Counted from the stretch's first letter, positions 9,259 to 20,612 are shown. The stretch is 64,000 nucleotides of DNA from Calliopum simillimum (GCA_951812925.1 OX638369.1:43643061-43707060), one strand, 5' to 3'. The notes: generated from the letters alone by a model not told the origin. Numbers and translations: made by a program.

Positions 9259-10366
9259 ATGAGCTTTGGAGTTGCAGCATTTTTGCTGATTCGAGAACAG
9301 CACACTGAAAAAATAAAACGGCGAGTGTTAAGAGACCACAGCAATCCTCTGGAGCTATCAGAATCAGCGTTAGTACAGTTTTGTTTTTGTTGTTATGTGA
9401 ATAGTCACCATCATTTGTTATGGTGTTAGACACTGTTCAAACGCAATTGCGCACAACGTCAATTCCTCCAATAAAGGGAACGGTCCATTCAGTACGTCGA
9501 GTACGTCACGTCGATTTTTCCGACTAACTGCGACGCATTTGACGGAGAAGGCTGGCCCAATGAATACTTTGAAAACGGATTAAAATATCAAAATTCTTTT
9601 TATTTCATTAATTAGAAATTTTAATTTTGCACTTGCACGGCTCCAATAATTTTTTATTCACACTTTATTTCAAAAAATAAATGAGAAATGACAAAGAAGA
9701 AAAAAAACAACAATTGAAATTGAAAATAAATTTGTTTTACGATTGTCAAATCAAACGACGTACGTCGAAAGTTGGGTGTTGGGCAACTTTTGTACGTTGC
9801 GTTAACGTAGACGTACTGATTGGGTCGCACTTGATATAAACTCATATTTTTAACTTAGCTGTCAGTCGAAAAAAACGACGTGACGTACTCGACGTACTGA
9901 ATGAACCGTTCCCTTAATAAAACTAGGCGCAACGCTTCGATTTCTGGCTGAAGGATCTTTTCAGCGATTAGTTGGAAACGATCTAGGAATAAACCTGGGA
10001 AGAAGTACGGTATCTGAAGTCTTAACTGAAATGCTAAAGGTTTTAGAGCATTTGATTTGCCGTCAATGGGTGAGACTTGCAATGGATTCTGAGGAAAAGC
10101 GGGTATCGAGAGATTTTTTCTATAGGAAATACAAAATTCTGGGCATCATTGGCTGCATCGACGGCACTCATATTAAAATAAATAAGCCTCATATTGATGA
10201 GCATTTATTTTTCAACAGAAAAGGTTATTTTAGTATGAATGCCATGATTGTAAGAAAACAAAAAGAAAAAACATTTCAGAACAAATGAATAAAATTAATA
10301 TTTTTAGATCTGCGACAATAATATGGTGAATCCACAAGCGACTTGTCGCGTTTGGTAAAGCCTGTG
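9259..10366 (+). pseudogene. PIF/Harbinger-type transposase gene, interrupted and truncated
   Basis: Pieces of one HARBI1-like protein can be read in order. From the ATG at 9259 comes RRVLRDHSNPLELSE. After a frame change or a small intron near 9365-9404 comes SPSFVMVLDTVQTQLRTTS, running to 9471. A MITE then interrupts, and after it come ATLRFLAEGSFQRLVG (helix-turn-helix region), GRSTVSEVL and GCIDGTHIKI, which holds the first catalytic Asp. HLFFNRKGYFSMNAMI follows, then an apparent 58-base intron (10250-10307, GTAAGA..TTTTAG), then ICDNNMV, after which homology stops. The second and third catalytic acidic residues are missing. In the known family this is the DDE nuclease that partners a Myb/SANT protein, which I do not see here. 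The remnant is inactive. Confidence 0.85.
9475..9914. mobile_element. 440-bp MITE inside the Harbinger gene, TAA target duplication
   Basis: Inverted repeats of about 50 bases. The left arm starts AGGGAACGGTCCATTCAGTA and the right arm ends with its complement, CCGTTCCCT, with only a few mismatches. Both ends are flanked by TAA (9472-9474 and 9915-9917). Removing the insert and one TAA rejoins the transposase frame as IPPIKLGATLRF, proving insertion. A 3-base TWA duplication and GGG-rich ends fit the PIF/Harbinger superfamily. No ORF of note inside. Confidence 0.88.
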
Positions 10367-11180
10367 GCAATGTCTGGATTGTTTTCCATAAAGCTAATTA
10401 AAATTTTGTTTTGTTTATTCGTCTTGTGCTTACCCCTAGTAAAATAAATATTTTATCTTTAAATAAATAGATTTTCTTTTTTTAAATATTTTTCCTTTAA
10501 CTTACATGTTGATTAAAATAACTGTCACAATGAAATTTACAAAAACGATAGCGATGAACTCGTCGTTTTATTTCAGACAAGCAAATCGATAAAATCGGTT
10601 TCTGCGACAACCAAAACCGATAACAAATCCGATTCGAACATGAAATCGACAAAATCGGAATGCACGACACCTTTTCAAATTTTTTGCCGGATTCAAATCC
10701 GATTCCGATACAGATGGGATTCTACGATATGCCTGATTGAACAAATTTGAATTCACGCTTGTAACGATTCGAATTCACTTCTCGCATTTCTCAAGAAAAT
10801 CGAGTCTACGATAGATTTAGTGATAGACCTAATACTGTTCCGTAATTACAGGATTTGTTTTTTTTTTTTTTTTTGTGCCAGTCAACATTATTATCTATCG
10901 TAATTGTAATAAACTAGATAATAATGTTGACTGGCACAGTAATGCAATTGGTAATTGGATCTCAACAGTGATCTAGTACTGTCCGCCTCCTTGTCGCCTC
11001 AAGTTCATTACCTCAGACTCACATGTTTAAATTCAACAATTCACAAAGTAAAACCATTCTAAATTACACGGTTATGTTAAATAATGTTTTTTTATCGACA
11101 ATTTTTTACAAATAAATATAACAAATATAGATGTTCTCGATTTAATTTTAGTTTTTAATCAACTGTTTATTGGTCACGCT
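10367..11180. other. Intergenic, no gene; repeat debris and LTA4H-1 downstream sequence
   Basis: AT-rich spacer between the Harbinger remnant and the first LTA4H-type gene. 10560-10745 carries short degenerate repeats around AAATCGA.AAAATCGG. 10875-10937 is a perfect hairpin, listed separately. Sequence just below 11181 would be the 3' UTR; an AATAAA on the minus strand lies only about ten bases after the stop. Confidence 0.5.
10875..10937. repeat. Perfect 23-bp inverted repeat with 17-base loop
   Basis: GTGCCAGTCAACATTATTAT (plus CTA) at 10875-10897 is exactly complementary to 10915-10937. A T-rich run precedes it. It could be the core of a small foldback element or a hairpin RNA; nothing else supports either reading. 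Confidence 0.85.
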
Positions 11181-14100
11181 TTACTTTAAGCCCAAATCTT
11201 TTTCAATATTGTTTTCGCATACCGCCATCATTTGAGATCTTACGCGATTAAAACTTTCAATTGCCAACGGTCTAGCTTCTGGCCACTTTCCTAATTCACG
11301 ATATAATGGACGACAGTATTTCATGCGGAAATTAGAATTAGCACATGCAATGATTTCATCAATGCGACTCATTAATTGGGCTTTAATGCAAAGACGCATA
11401 AAGCGGAAGCGTACTTCACAATTCTGTGTGTCCTTAATGGAATAAATGCTTTCGAGAAGATTAAGTTTTTCCTCGTTTAGTTCAACGATATCATTGTGTT
11501 CGATTAGTTTTGACAAAAAGTCAATCAGTTGATGAGTTGAAATCTTTTGACACACATCAGTGTTGTCTTTAAGTTCTGCGTTAGTTTTGGTGCTCCAAAG
11601 TGTTGCTAATTGCTTGGAAACAGTTGCTAGAGTCTCATCCAATCTACAACGAAAATAATTGATTTTCCAACTGCAGAAGGTTTAAAAGATAAAAATTAAT
11701 TTACTTGGGAATAATTGGCGGCATACCCTCTTGATTTAGCCATATATCCCAATCGATTTCATTAAGTTTGTCCTTTTTACCTGGCATTTGGCTAAAATGG
11801 TCATATAATGTTGACTTAAAATCATCAGTAACAACGGACTTAAAAGCATATTCTTGCAAATATGAGCGCATAAATGGTTCAAATACTTCTGGTCCTCCAA
11901 GCGTATCTTCAATATAGCGTAAGAAGGTAGAACCTTTTATATAAGGCACAGCTGAGAAGGCATCATCAGGACCCAGATTGGTGAGATCAACTACCAATTT
12001 TGTTAATTCTGGACTGTTAGCCAACTGGCCATTCAACTATACGATAACAGAGATCATAAGTAAGCTATTATTAAAGTTCTTTCTCTGTATACTAACCGCA
12101 TCCTTTAAAGCTGTCAATTGACATAGCATATGGAAATCTTGTGCTTGGGCTCCATGCAAACGTCCAATAATTTTCATTTCCATGAAAACGGTAAAACCTT
12201 CATTCAACCAAAAGTGTTCGAAATTCTTATTTGTCACTAAATTACCAGTCCAACTGTGTGAAATTTCATGTGCAACCACGGATGCTAAAGATTTATCACC
12301 GGCCAACAATGTTGGTGTCACGAATGTCAAACAAGGATTCTCCATACCGCCGTAAGGAAACGATGGCGGCAACACCAGCAAGTCATACTGTTTCCATACA
12401 TATGGTCCGCAAATATCAATGGCTGTCTTTAACATAAGAGCGGTATCCTCAAACTCTTTTGCACAGGCATCAGCAATGCCCTCTTCAGACCATACATTTG
12501 AATTTGGACCCAATGAGCGACTTGTCAAATTGCCAATTGCAATTGCCAGTAGGTATGCCGGTATGGGTACTTCCTGTTTAAATGTTGTAATACCACTTTC
12601 GGAGTTATTCTCAATTAGTGCGCTCATGAGTGTAGTCAATTCTGGTGGATGATGTACTGATGCATCGTAGGTGAATTTGACCGCTGGTGTATCCTGACAA
12701 GGCAAAACAGAACGCGCATGTATGGGCTGACATTGACTATACATGTAAGGATGTTTCTTGCCAAGTGTTTGTTCGGGTGTCAGCCATTGTAGTCCACTAG
12801 CGTTGCTAGATGATTCATAGTCAATGCGTACAATGAGTCTGAAATATGAATATAAAGAGGTAATTGATATATTTAAAAAAATTATTTGAGTTCAATTCTA
12901 AGGGTTTGGTACACATTGTATTGTGGCTTGCGAAGTTAGGAAAGTGGTATATACTAGGGTTATAATGTTAAAACGAAGGTATGCTGCTTTCGAAGCTTAA
13001 TGGCTTGCTCCTGAGAAAAACCATAAGATTTATTAAAGTCATTTTAAGCATCCTTTTTTCTGTTAAGTCCACAATTTGCTTTATAAGTAAGTATATAGAA
13101 ATAACTAAATTGAACTTACTCTCCTGTTACAGCTCCTTCAGGCAGCTGTAGTGTTAATTTTGATCCAATATCAGGAACAGGATCACTAATAATATAATTT
13201 ATTGGCACCTCGAATCCATCGCAGATTATGACTGCCTTCGAGATGGTGATATCACGTACATCAAGCACCTTAAAGGAAACAGAAAAATTAATAAAAAAAA
13301 TTATAAACAACAAAAATATTGACTAAGCTAAATTTAAATCCAGGGAGGAAAGAAGAGGAAGTATGAATACAATCTTTACTTATCGGAATGTATGGAGTTT
13401 GAGAAAACTTGGTTAAGTAGTTTTTATTCGGTTTTCCTGTTGGAAAAGGGTGCTACGCCCTCTTGTTATAATAACCGAGTTTCTGATCAGATCTTGCATT
13501 TACTATCCATACCGTTTGAGTAAAATTTGGTTAGATAATTAAAAAAAATGCTTCCAGTATAGCATTTTGAAGCTTTTGCTTATATGGGAGCTTTCACCTA
13601 CATTTTGTTTTCATTACATCGTTGATTATTTTTTTTTTATATCATTATGCTTGAGTCCCGCCATCCTCTTCAGACTTACGCACTCAGAAAAAAAGTTGTA
13701 ATTTCAACAGTTTTTTACATTTGACCAACAATTTCCGTAGGTTAAAATGAACTCATTAACTTAAATTTTTACCTTAACAATAAAAATGTAAGCCGTTAAG
13801 TAAAAACTTTTATTTTTTCTTAACTATTTAAATTGTCGCGGTATTATCAACTCATATGTATGTGTTTGTCCTGTAACGTCTTTTTTTCAGAGATAGTCAG
13901 TCCAACGTTACAGTTAAGCTTTGCGATTATCAATTTGTTTGCTAAAGCTTAGTTTTACTAACGTAGTTTTTTTTATTACAAAAATTTCTAAATTACCTTT
14001 AACACAATGCAAAAGAGTTGAAAACTGATGAATGGTTTTCCAACTTAAATTGATTTTTGGAAAAGCTTTATTTATAACTCCGAAATTTAAATGTTACCAC

Positions 14101-14623
14101 CTCATCGTCACTAAATTTGAACTATACTGCCTGCAAGTTTCTTACTTTAAAGCTTCTTATCTTTTAAAATGATTTTCCTTTTACTCATATCTGTAGCATT
14201 TTGACAAAACAACCTAACTCGAAACTGTCACCTATTCAGGAGAGCTCACGAACTGCTCTACTGCTTCACAACATGGTGGATGAATTCATTTCCTCTTTTA
14301 ATGCAACCCTAAGCTGTCAGCTGTCAAACTGTTTCATTTCAACACTTGACCGCACATGACAAATTCAAATCTTGCGTGAATTATGGGACATCGTTATTTC
14401 TCTAGAACTAACAATCGTAGAGACATGACGATTACCCTTGACTTGAACATTCAATACTTACAATAGTTTGAAGATTATTCTCTAATACATTAAATGTATG
14501 TGTTACGCTGCCCCCCAACTTAGTGCTGGGAAAATCCACTTTCCACTGCAAGTTGCTATGTACAGTGGTAATCTTTTCCGATTGCGAATATGAACTTGGA
14601 TCAATCTTACTAAGACGCACCAT
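11181..14623 (-). CDS. LTA4H: Leukotriene A4 hydrolase-type M1 aminopeptidase, copy 1 (615 aa, 5 exons)
   Basis: Exons on the minus strand: 14462-14623, 13120-13268, 12097-12838, 11705-12036, 11181-11643. GT/AG junctions and phases agree and give 615 residues, close to human LTA4H (611). The family is a soluble M1 zinc metallopeptidase that trims N-terminal residues and, in vertebrates, hydrolyses leukotriene A4; flies are not known to make leukotrienes, so peptidase activity is the safer call. Visible motifs: GGMEN (exopeptidase site), HEISH with a Glu 18 residues later in WLNEGF (zinc ligands and catalytic Glu), and VPY carrying the proton-donor Tyr near residue 383. The residue matching human Tyr378 is Phe (DDAF). 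The C-terminal helical domain ends EKDLGLK. Exon 1 starts MVRLSKIDPSSYS. Intron 1 holds dispersed-repeat sequence. It looks functional. Confidence 0.93.
13440..13640 (+). repeat. Partial copy of dispersed repeat family D (in LTA4H-1 intron 1)
   Basis: Contains the family hallmarks GCTACGCCCTCTTG, TTCCAGTATAGCATTTTGAAGC and TTTTGCTTATATGGGAG, matching the copy at 38010-38620 in the same orientation. Family D recurs at least seven times in this window. I see no coding capacity. Confidence 0.7.
14190..14345. repeat. Dispersed repeat shared with 48520-48690
   Basis: GACAAAACAACCTAACTCGA, then a TTCAGGAGAGCT box, then a GCTGTCAAACTGTTT box also occur, inverted, at 48520-48690. It lies in LTA4H-1 intron 1 just upstream of exon 2. 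The element class is unknown. Confidence 0.6.
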
Positions 14624-14978
14624 ATTTACAAGCTCTAAATGAAGACGTAAACTGAATATGTCTGCTTAATTCAGCTGACGTAACGTAATAGTTCAATTAT
14701 AAGCTTCTTATCTCAGATGAATTAAAATTGTTAAATGCTGCACATATAAAATTTCACAAAAATTCTTTGAATCGTTTGTCAGTTTGACACACTGTCAAAT
14801 TGAATTTAAATTCTATGGTTAACTGTTTTAATTTTTCAACCCCCTCTGCAAATATGATTGAAATATGCTTGATCAGTGGTGATAGTATTTTTGGTACAAT
14901 TGTAGATACTTTTTTAAGTACTTTCGGAATGTGAAAAGTACTGAAATTACTGAAAAGGACTGCTTTTCAGTTATTTAA
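14624..14978. other. Upstream region of LTA4H-1, no gene seen
   Basis: Presumed 5' UTR and promoter side of copy 1. TATTCAG just above 14650 could be a 3' splice site for a 5' UTR exon, as seen more clearly in copies 2 and 3. Otherwise AT-rich, with no clear TATA box choice. Confidence 0.4.
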
Positions 14979-15264
14979 CACGTTGAGTGCCACCATACAA
15001 GCAAAATGTGCTCCGCCAGGTGCCACGTGAACCGCCGGCGGTACACACTTAAACTTCAATACTTTAAACTTCACGCCATTTTATAGGACAAATAACACTT
15101 ATAAGCACAAATCTCTTTCCACAAACTCATTATAAATATACCCCTATAGATCAATATTCAACAGTTATTAAGTCGCCATTTTTTCATACATATTGAATTT
15201 GTATGGTGGCACAGCGCTACAAGTAAAGTGTGTACCGCCGGCGGTACACATGGCACTCAACGTG
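14979..15264. mobile_element. 286-bp TTAA-flanked MITE (piggyBac-type)
   Basis: Perfect 14-base inverted termini, CACGTTGAGTGCCA and TGGCACTCAACGTG, are bounded by TTAA on both sides (14975-14978 and 15265-15268), the target duplication of piggyBac transposons. Subterminal ACCGCCGGCGGT palindromes occur near each end. There is no transposase; it is non-autonomous. Confidence 0.9.
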
Positions 15265-15303
15265 TTAACTCGCAATTTTATCCCAGCCGAATTCACTCAT
15301 AAT

Positions 15304-15820
15304 TTAGGCTAGGTTAGGTTAGGTTAGGTTAGGTTAGGTTAGGTTAGGTTAGGTTAGGTTAGGTTAGGTTAGGTTAGGTTAGGTTAGGTTAGGTTAGGTT
15401 AGGTTAGGTTAGGTTAGGTTAGGTTAGGTTAGGTTAGGTTAGGTTAGGTTAGGTTAGGTTAGGTTAGGTTAGGTTAGGTTAGGTTAGGTTAGGTTAGGTT
15501 AGGTTAGGTTAGGTTAGGTTAGGTTAGGTTAGGTTAGGTTAGGTTAGGTTAGGTTAGGTTAGGTTAGGTTAGGTTAGGTTAGGTTAGGTTAGGTTAGGTT
15601 AGGTTAGGTTAGGTTAGGTTAGGTTAGGTTAGGTTAGGTTAGGTTAGGTTAGGTTAGGTTAGGTTAGGTTAGGTTAGGTTAGGTTAGGTTAGGTTAGGTT
15701 AGGTTAGGTTAGGTTAGGTTAGGTTAGGTTAGGTTAGGTTAGGTTAGATTAGATTAGATTAGGTTAGGTTAGGTTAGGTTAGGTTAGGTTAGGTTAGGTT
15801 AGGTTAGGTTAGGTTAGGTT
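15304..15820 (+). repeat. Interstitial (TTAGG)n array, ~102 pentamers
   Basis: From 15311 to 15820 the sequence is AGGTT repeated (TTAGG in another register), with almost no variation except three consecutive AGATT units near 15746-15760 and one AGGCT at the left edge. TTAGG is the canonical insect telomere repeat, and Diptera as a group are believed to have lost telomerase and these telomeres. The array lies between two LTA4H copies, so it is interstitial. It may be an expanded microsatellite seeded by a LINE tail of the same motif. Confidence 0.97.
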
Positions 15821-15869
15821 TTTTTAAGGAGATTAGTAATGAAAGATGTGATGGTGGTGTCAGACTTTA

Positions 15870-16115
15870 TTTATACCCTATACCATAAACATGTTATTGG
15901 TCAGCGTCACGTCCTGAGTCGGCTTTTATATTAGTCTGTCTGTGAAAACAATTTTTTGTGGTAAAACTAAGCAAGATAATTAGGTAAACAGCAAAAACCA
16001 GGCGAATTCAGACAAGAGGGCTTGGCACCAATCTACATTTTCAAAATGCTGCAAAGTAGGCTTTGAAAGTTTTGGTCAGGCCAAAGATAACAGCCTTAAT
16101 AATTTTATATTAATC
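15870..16115 (-). repeat. Partial copy of dispersed repeat family D
   Basis: Starts TATACCCTATACC, includes GGTCAGCGTCACGTCCTGAG, AGTCTGTCTGTG and CAGGCGAATTCAGACAAGAG, and ends with GGTCAGGCCAAAG. It is a shortened version of the 19748-20612 copy in the same orientation. It occupies the spacer 3' of LTA4H-2; 16116-16261 shows nothing else. Confidence 0.75.
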
Positions 16116-16261
16116 GTGCTTTCTAATATACATACTGATGTATCTAATATAAAAGTATCATGATTTCATTTTATTTTTAAGTGCGAAGTCCGATCAAATT
16201 TATTTTTACAATAACGAAAATGTTACATTTTGACTGTTATGTACGAGTAGTGCTATTGTGC

Positions 16262-18874
16262 TTAATTTGCTAAGCCCAAATCTTTTTCAATATTCTGTGC
16301 GCAAACAGCCATCATTTGGGACTTCACACTTATGAAACTATCAATTGCCAACGGCCTAGCTTCTGGCCACTTGCCTAATTCACGATACAGTGGACGACAA
16401 AACTTCATGCGGAAATTCGAATTAGCACATGCAATGATTTCATCAATGCGACTCATTAATTGAGCTTTAATACACAGACGCATAAAACGGAAGCGCACTT
16501 CAGAATTCTGTGTGTCCTTAATCGAATAAATGCTTTCGAATAAATCAATTTTTCCCTCATTTAGTTTAACGATATCATTGTGTTTGATTAGTTTGTCCAA
16601 AAGGTCGATTAGCTGATCAGAGGAAATCTTTTGACGCACGTCAGTGTTGTCTTTGAGTTCTGCATTTGTTTTGGTGCTCCAAAGTGTTGCTAATTGCTCA
16701 GAAACAATTGCTAGAGTCTCGTCCAATCTATAATGAAAATAATTAGTTTTTTAGCTGAAAAATGTTTAACAAAGAAAAATTAATTTACTTGGGAATAATT
16801 GGCGGCATACCTTCCTGATTTAACCACAAATCCCAATCGATATCGTTAAGTTTCTCTCTTTTTCCAGGCACTTTGCTAAAATATTCATATAATGTTGACT
16901 TAAAATCATCAGTAACAATTGACTTATAAGCGTATTTATTCAAAAATATAGTTATAAATGGCTCAAATACTTCTGGTCCACCAAGCAGGTCTTCAATATA
17001 TCATAAGAAGGTAGAGCCTTTCATATACGGCACAACTGAGAAGGCATCATCGGGACCGACATTGGTAAGGTCAAGAACCAATTTCGTTAATTCCGGACTG
17101 TTAGCCAACTGGCCATGCAACTACAAGACAAGAGAGATAATCATAAGTAATACTATACTTGAATCGGAAAGATAGGTGATGGGTAGTAAACACAATTCGC
17201 GTACACTGAGTTAAGTGATATCAGTTATGTCTACTGTTAAGTTTTGATTTTCGATTTATTTTGGTTTGAAAGTTTAAAAGAAAACGTTTTTATTTTGTTT
17301 TACGATTTCAACCATTTCAACAAATTCAAGTTTCGAGCACTTCTGTTCATGAAATACATTTATTCCACTTCGAGTGTTTACAACCAAAATATGTGCAGAA
17401 AAGCGTTAATGAGAAAATGTAATTCCACTATTAATTATATGTTTATCATACGACGTGTTATTAGATTAAAAAAAAGAATGTACAATGGTTCGAATATGAA
17501 TGCAATAAACTTTTAAACTTAAATATCTCGAAAATCAGAGCTAAGCAGTTAAAATGATCATGTTCACTAAACTCAGCGTAACATTTCTAAAATCATTCCC
17601 TTCGTATACCAACCGCATCTTGCAAAACTGTCAAGTTTTGCAGCATAAGGAAATCTTGTTTTTGCTTTCCATGCAAGCGTCCAACAATTTTCGTTTCAAC
17701 AAAAACTGTAAAACCTTCTTTCAACCAATAGTGCTCGAAATTTTTGTGTGTCACCAAATTACCAGTCCAGCTGTGTGCTATTTCATGCGCAATTACGATC
17801 ACTAAGGATTTATCACCGGCCAACAATGTTGGCGTTACGAATGTTAAACAAGGATTCTCCATACCGCCGAAAGGAAACGATGGCGGCAACACCAGCAAAT
17901 CATATTGTTTCCATACATAGGGTCCGCATATATCAGTGGCTGTCTTTAACATAAGAGCGGTATCCTCAAACTCTTTTGCACAGGCATCAGAAATGCCATC
18001 TTCAGACCATACATTTGAATTTGGACCCAATGAGCGACATGTCAAATTACCAATTGCAATTGCCAGCAGGTATGCCGGTATGGGTACTTCCTGTTTAAAT
18101 GTTGTAATACCCCTTCCGGAGTTATTCTCAATTAGTGCGCTCATCAGTGTGGTTAATTCTGGCGGATGTTGTACGGTTGCATTGTAGGTGAATTTGACCG
18201 CTGGTGTATCCTGACAGGGCAAAATAGAACGCGCATGTATGGGCGCACATTGACTGTACATGTAAGGATGTTCCTTGCCAAGTGTTTGTTCGGGTGTAAG
18301 CCATTGAAGGGCAGTAGCGTTGCTAGATGCTTCGTAGTCAATGCGTATAATGAGTCTGAAACATTAGAGCACGATAAAATACTTGAATGTCTTCTATCAT
18401 CTAAGGAATAGCAAAACTATACACTTTTTGTTGCAGAACAAAACTGTCACCATATCTAACATGTGCAATACTACATAGATACAAGCATACAACTTAAATT
18501 TCGCTTACTCTCCTGTTACAGCTCCTTCCGGCAACTCCAGCGTTAGTTTTGATCCAACCTTAGGAACAGGATCACTAACAAAATAGTTTATTGGTAACTC
18601 ACATACATCGCAAAGTATGACGGCATTTGAGATGTTGATATCACGTACATCAAGTAGCTTAAAATAGACTAGTTTAAGCCTTTTCTTACGATTGTGTTCT
18701 TTCAATACTTACAATAGTTTGTAGATTATTTTCCAATACATTAAATTTATGTGTTACGCTACCCTTTAACTTAGTGTTGGCGAAATCCATTTGCCAATAC
18801 AAATTACTATGTACAGTGGTAATCTTTTCCGATTCCGAATATGAACTTGGATCGACCTTACCCAGACGCACCAT
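16262..18874 (-). pseudogene. LTA4H: LTA4H-type aminopeptidase, copy 2, with in-frame TGA in exon 4
   Basis: Same exon plan and exon lengths as copy 1: 18713-18874, 18509-18657, 17614-18355, 16789-17120, 16262-16727. Zinc-site HEIAH, GGMEN, WLKEGF and VPY are all retained. Codon 391 reads TGA (minus strand, 17003-17001), where copies 1 and 3 have CGC and CGT for Arg in FLRYIE. The product would stop at 390 residues, keeping the catalytic domain but losing the C-terminal helical domain. All splice sites look usable (the exon 3 donor is the weaker GTTGGT) and exons 4-5 have no further lesion, so decay is recent or a truncated protein is made. The stop could also be a sequencing error or be read through. 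Its protein sequence appears closer to copy 1 than to copy 3. Confidence 0.85.
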
Positions 18875-19319
18875 GGTGCTTGTAAATTGAAGCCGGCTGC
18901 TGAGATGACACAATGAACACTGAAGTCCAGGGCAAATGCTTCGAAACTGAAATAAGCAATGAGTGAGAGTTGATTGAGCAAGGTGGGTTGGAATTAAATG
19001 AATTTTTCTAAAGCGAAGCGAGAAATCAGCGATAAGCCAAAGGTTAGCAACTGACGGTGACATATATATCTCAGATAAATTGCCATAAGCAAGAAGTGTA
19101 ACCGTTTTATGATATAAATGATGTTTGCAAATGAAATTTGATGACACAAACGAAAATAAAACCGTCAAATGGAATTTAGATATTTTGGTAAACTGATTTT
19201 TTCTCGCTTGAATCCTTCGAACGTTCATTGACACATTTAATTTATTGGTTGAACTATTTTTGTTCAGAGCTTGCATCTTCCATCCATTGTATTGGTGCAA
19301 TTTAGTTGCTTTATCTTAT

Positions 19320-19690
19320 ATAAAGCTTTCAGTATAGCATTACTTAAAATAACGCTTGCGCTGCAGCACTATGAAACTTTTGCTTATTTGGGAGATACGG
19401 CATTTTGTCCAAATTGCCCTTGTTTTTACTAAAAGCTAGCAACTATTATCTCTAGTAGATATTAATGTGTATTTTGGTTGCGTTATCGTGAATAATGCTC
19501 ATAAAAATGCTGTTTAAATCTTTATTTTTTGTATGGCCTGTATGCGTGGCCGTTGTCCGCTCGTTTTCAATTCAGTGTACAAAATTTTATCGAATTATCA
19601 AAAAAATATTTAAATGATTTCCACGAGACAGACAGCCAGCGAGCCAGATCGACAGACGGCCATGAGATATCAGCACCTCAATACTACAAC
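19320..19690 (+). repeat. Family D copy, opposed to the next one
   Basis: GCTTTCAGTATAGCATTACT, GTGTATTTTGGTTGCGTTAT and ACAGCCAGCGAGCCAG match 38160-38500 in order. It lies head-to-head with the opposite-strand copy starting at 19748. Confidence 0.7.
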
Positions 19691-19747
19691 TAAGAATGTT
19701 TCTGAAAATTTGAATTTAAACTGATTTTAGATTTTTTTTGTTTTGTT

Positions 19748-20612
19748 TTTATACCCTACACCCAGGGTATATTCACTTTGTCCTTACGTTTGCAACGCAG
19801 AGAAGTAGGCATCGCAGGTTAAGAAAAGTATATATATTCCTGATCAGCGTCACCTCCTGAGTTGATATAGCCATGTCTGTCTGTCTGGCTGGCTGTGGAA
19901 ATATTTTCTACGGGAAAGCTAAGCTTGATATTTCAATGAAATTTGGTACAGTCGCTTTGCCGTAAAAGTTAGCTCGAGGGATTGAAAATGAGCGAAATCG
20001 GTCAACGGACACGACTACCGCCCATACAAAAAATGTATTCAAAATGCAATATTAATGCAATTACAGAAGCGAACTACATACAAATACTAAAGATAGTAAG
20101 TATAAGTTCTGAGCAAAAACCAGGCGAATTTAGACAAGAGGGCGAGCCACCTTCCATATAAGAAAAAGTTTCAAAATGCTGTATACAAAGGGTGTTTTGA
20201 GATAACCCAACCAAATTTCACCCAAACACTAAGAACATTATTTGCAAGCTCGGAGAAAAACCTAGACGAAGTTGGATAAAAGGGCGTGGCACCTCGCATA
20301 TAAGCAAAAGTTTCAAAATGCTTTTTTTGAGACAACCCAATCAAATTTCACTCAAACACTAAAAGCATTAATTGCAAGCTCTGAGCAAAAACTATGCAAA
20401 CTCGGATAAGAGGATGTGGCCCCTCCCATATAAGCAAAAGTTCAAAAAAGCTGTACTCAAAGCGTTCTTTAAGATAATGAAACCAAATTTCGTGCAGATA
20501 CTTTGAATAGTTAGTTAAGCAAAAACTAAGTGTTCAACCAAAATTTTCAAAATACTACAGTGTAGGGTATGTTATATTTTGGCCAGGCCAAAGGTAACAC
20601 CCTTACTTGTTT
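19748..20612 (-). repeat. Longest family D copy (~865 bp)
   Basis: Begins ATACCCTACACCCAGGGTAT, contains TCAGCGTCACCTCCTGAG and GTCTGTCTGTCTGGCTGGCT, three internal variants of CAGGCGAATTTAGACAAGAG/TGGCACC, and ends GGCCAGGCCAAAGGTAACAC. A further 135-bp piece in the other orientation follows at 20690-20825. The ends are shared with the copies at 38010 and 50755, so they are probably the true termini. No target duplication or ORF was seen, and the superfamily is unknown. Confidence 0.8.

Noticed and set aside
15304..15820. TTAGG array as a chromosome end
   Set aside because: Unique genes flank it on both sides within the window, so it is interstitial.
17001..17003. Programmed stop-codon readthrough in LTA4H copy 2
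   Set aside because: The other copies have Arg codons at the site and nothing nearby suggests a readthrough context; simple mutation is the simpler explanation.
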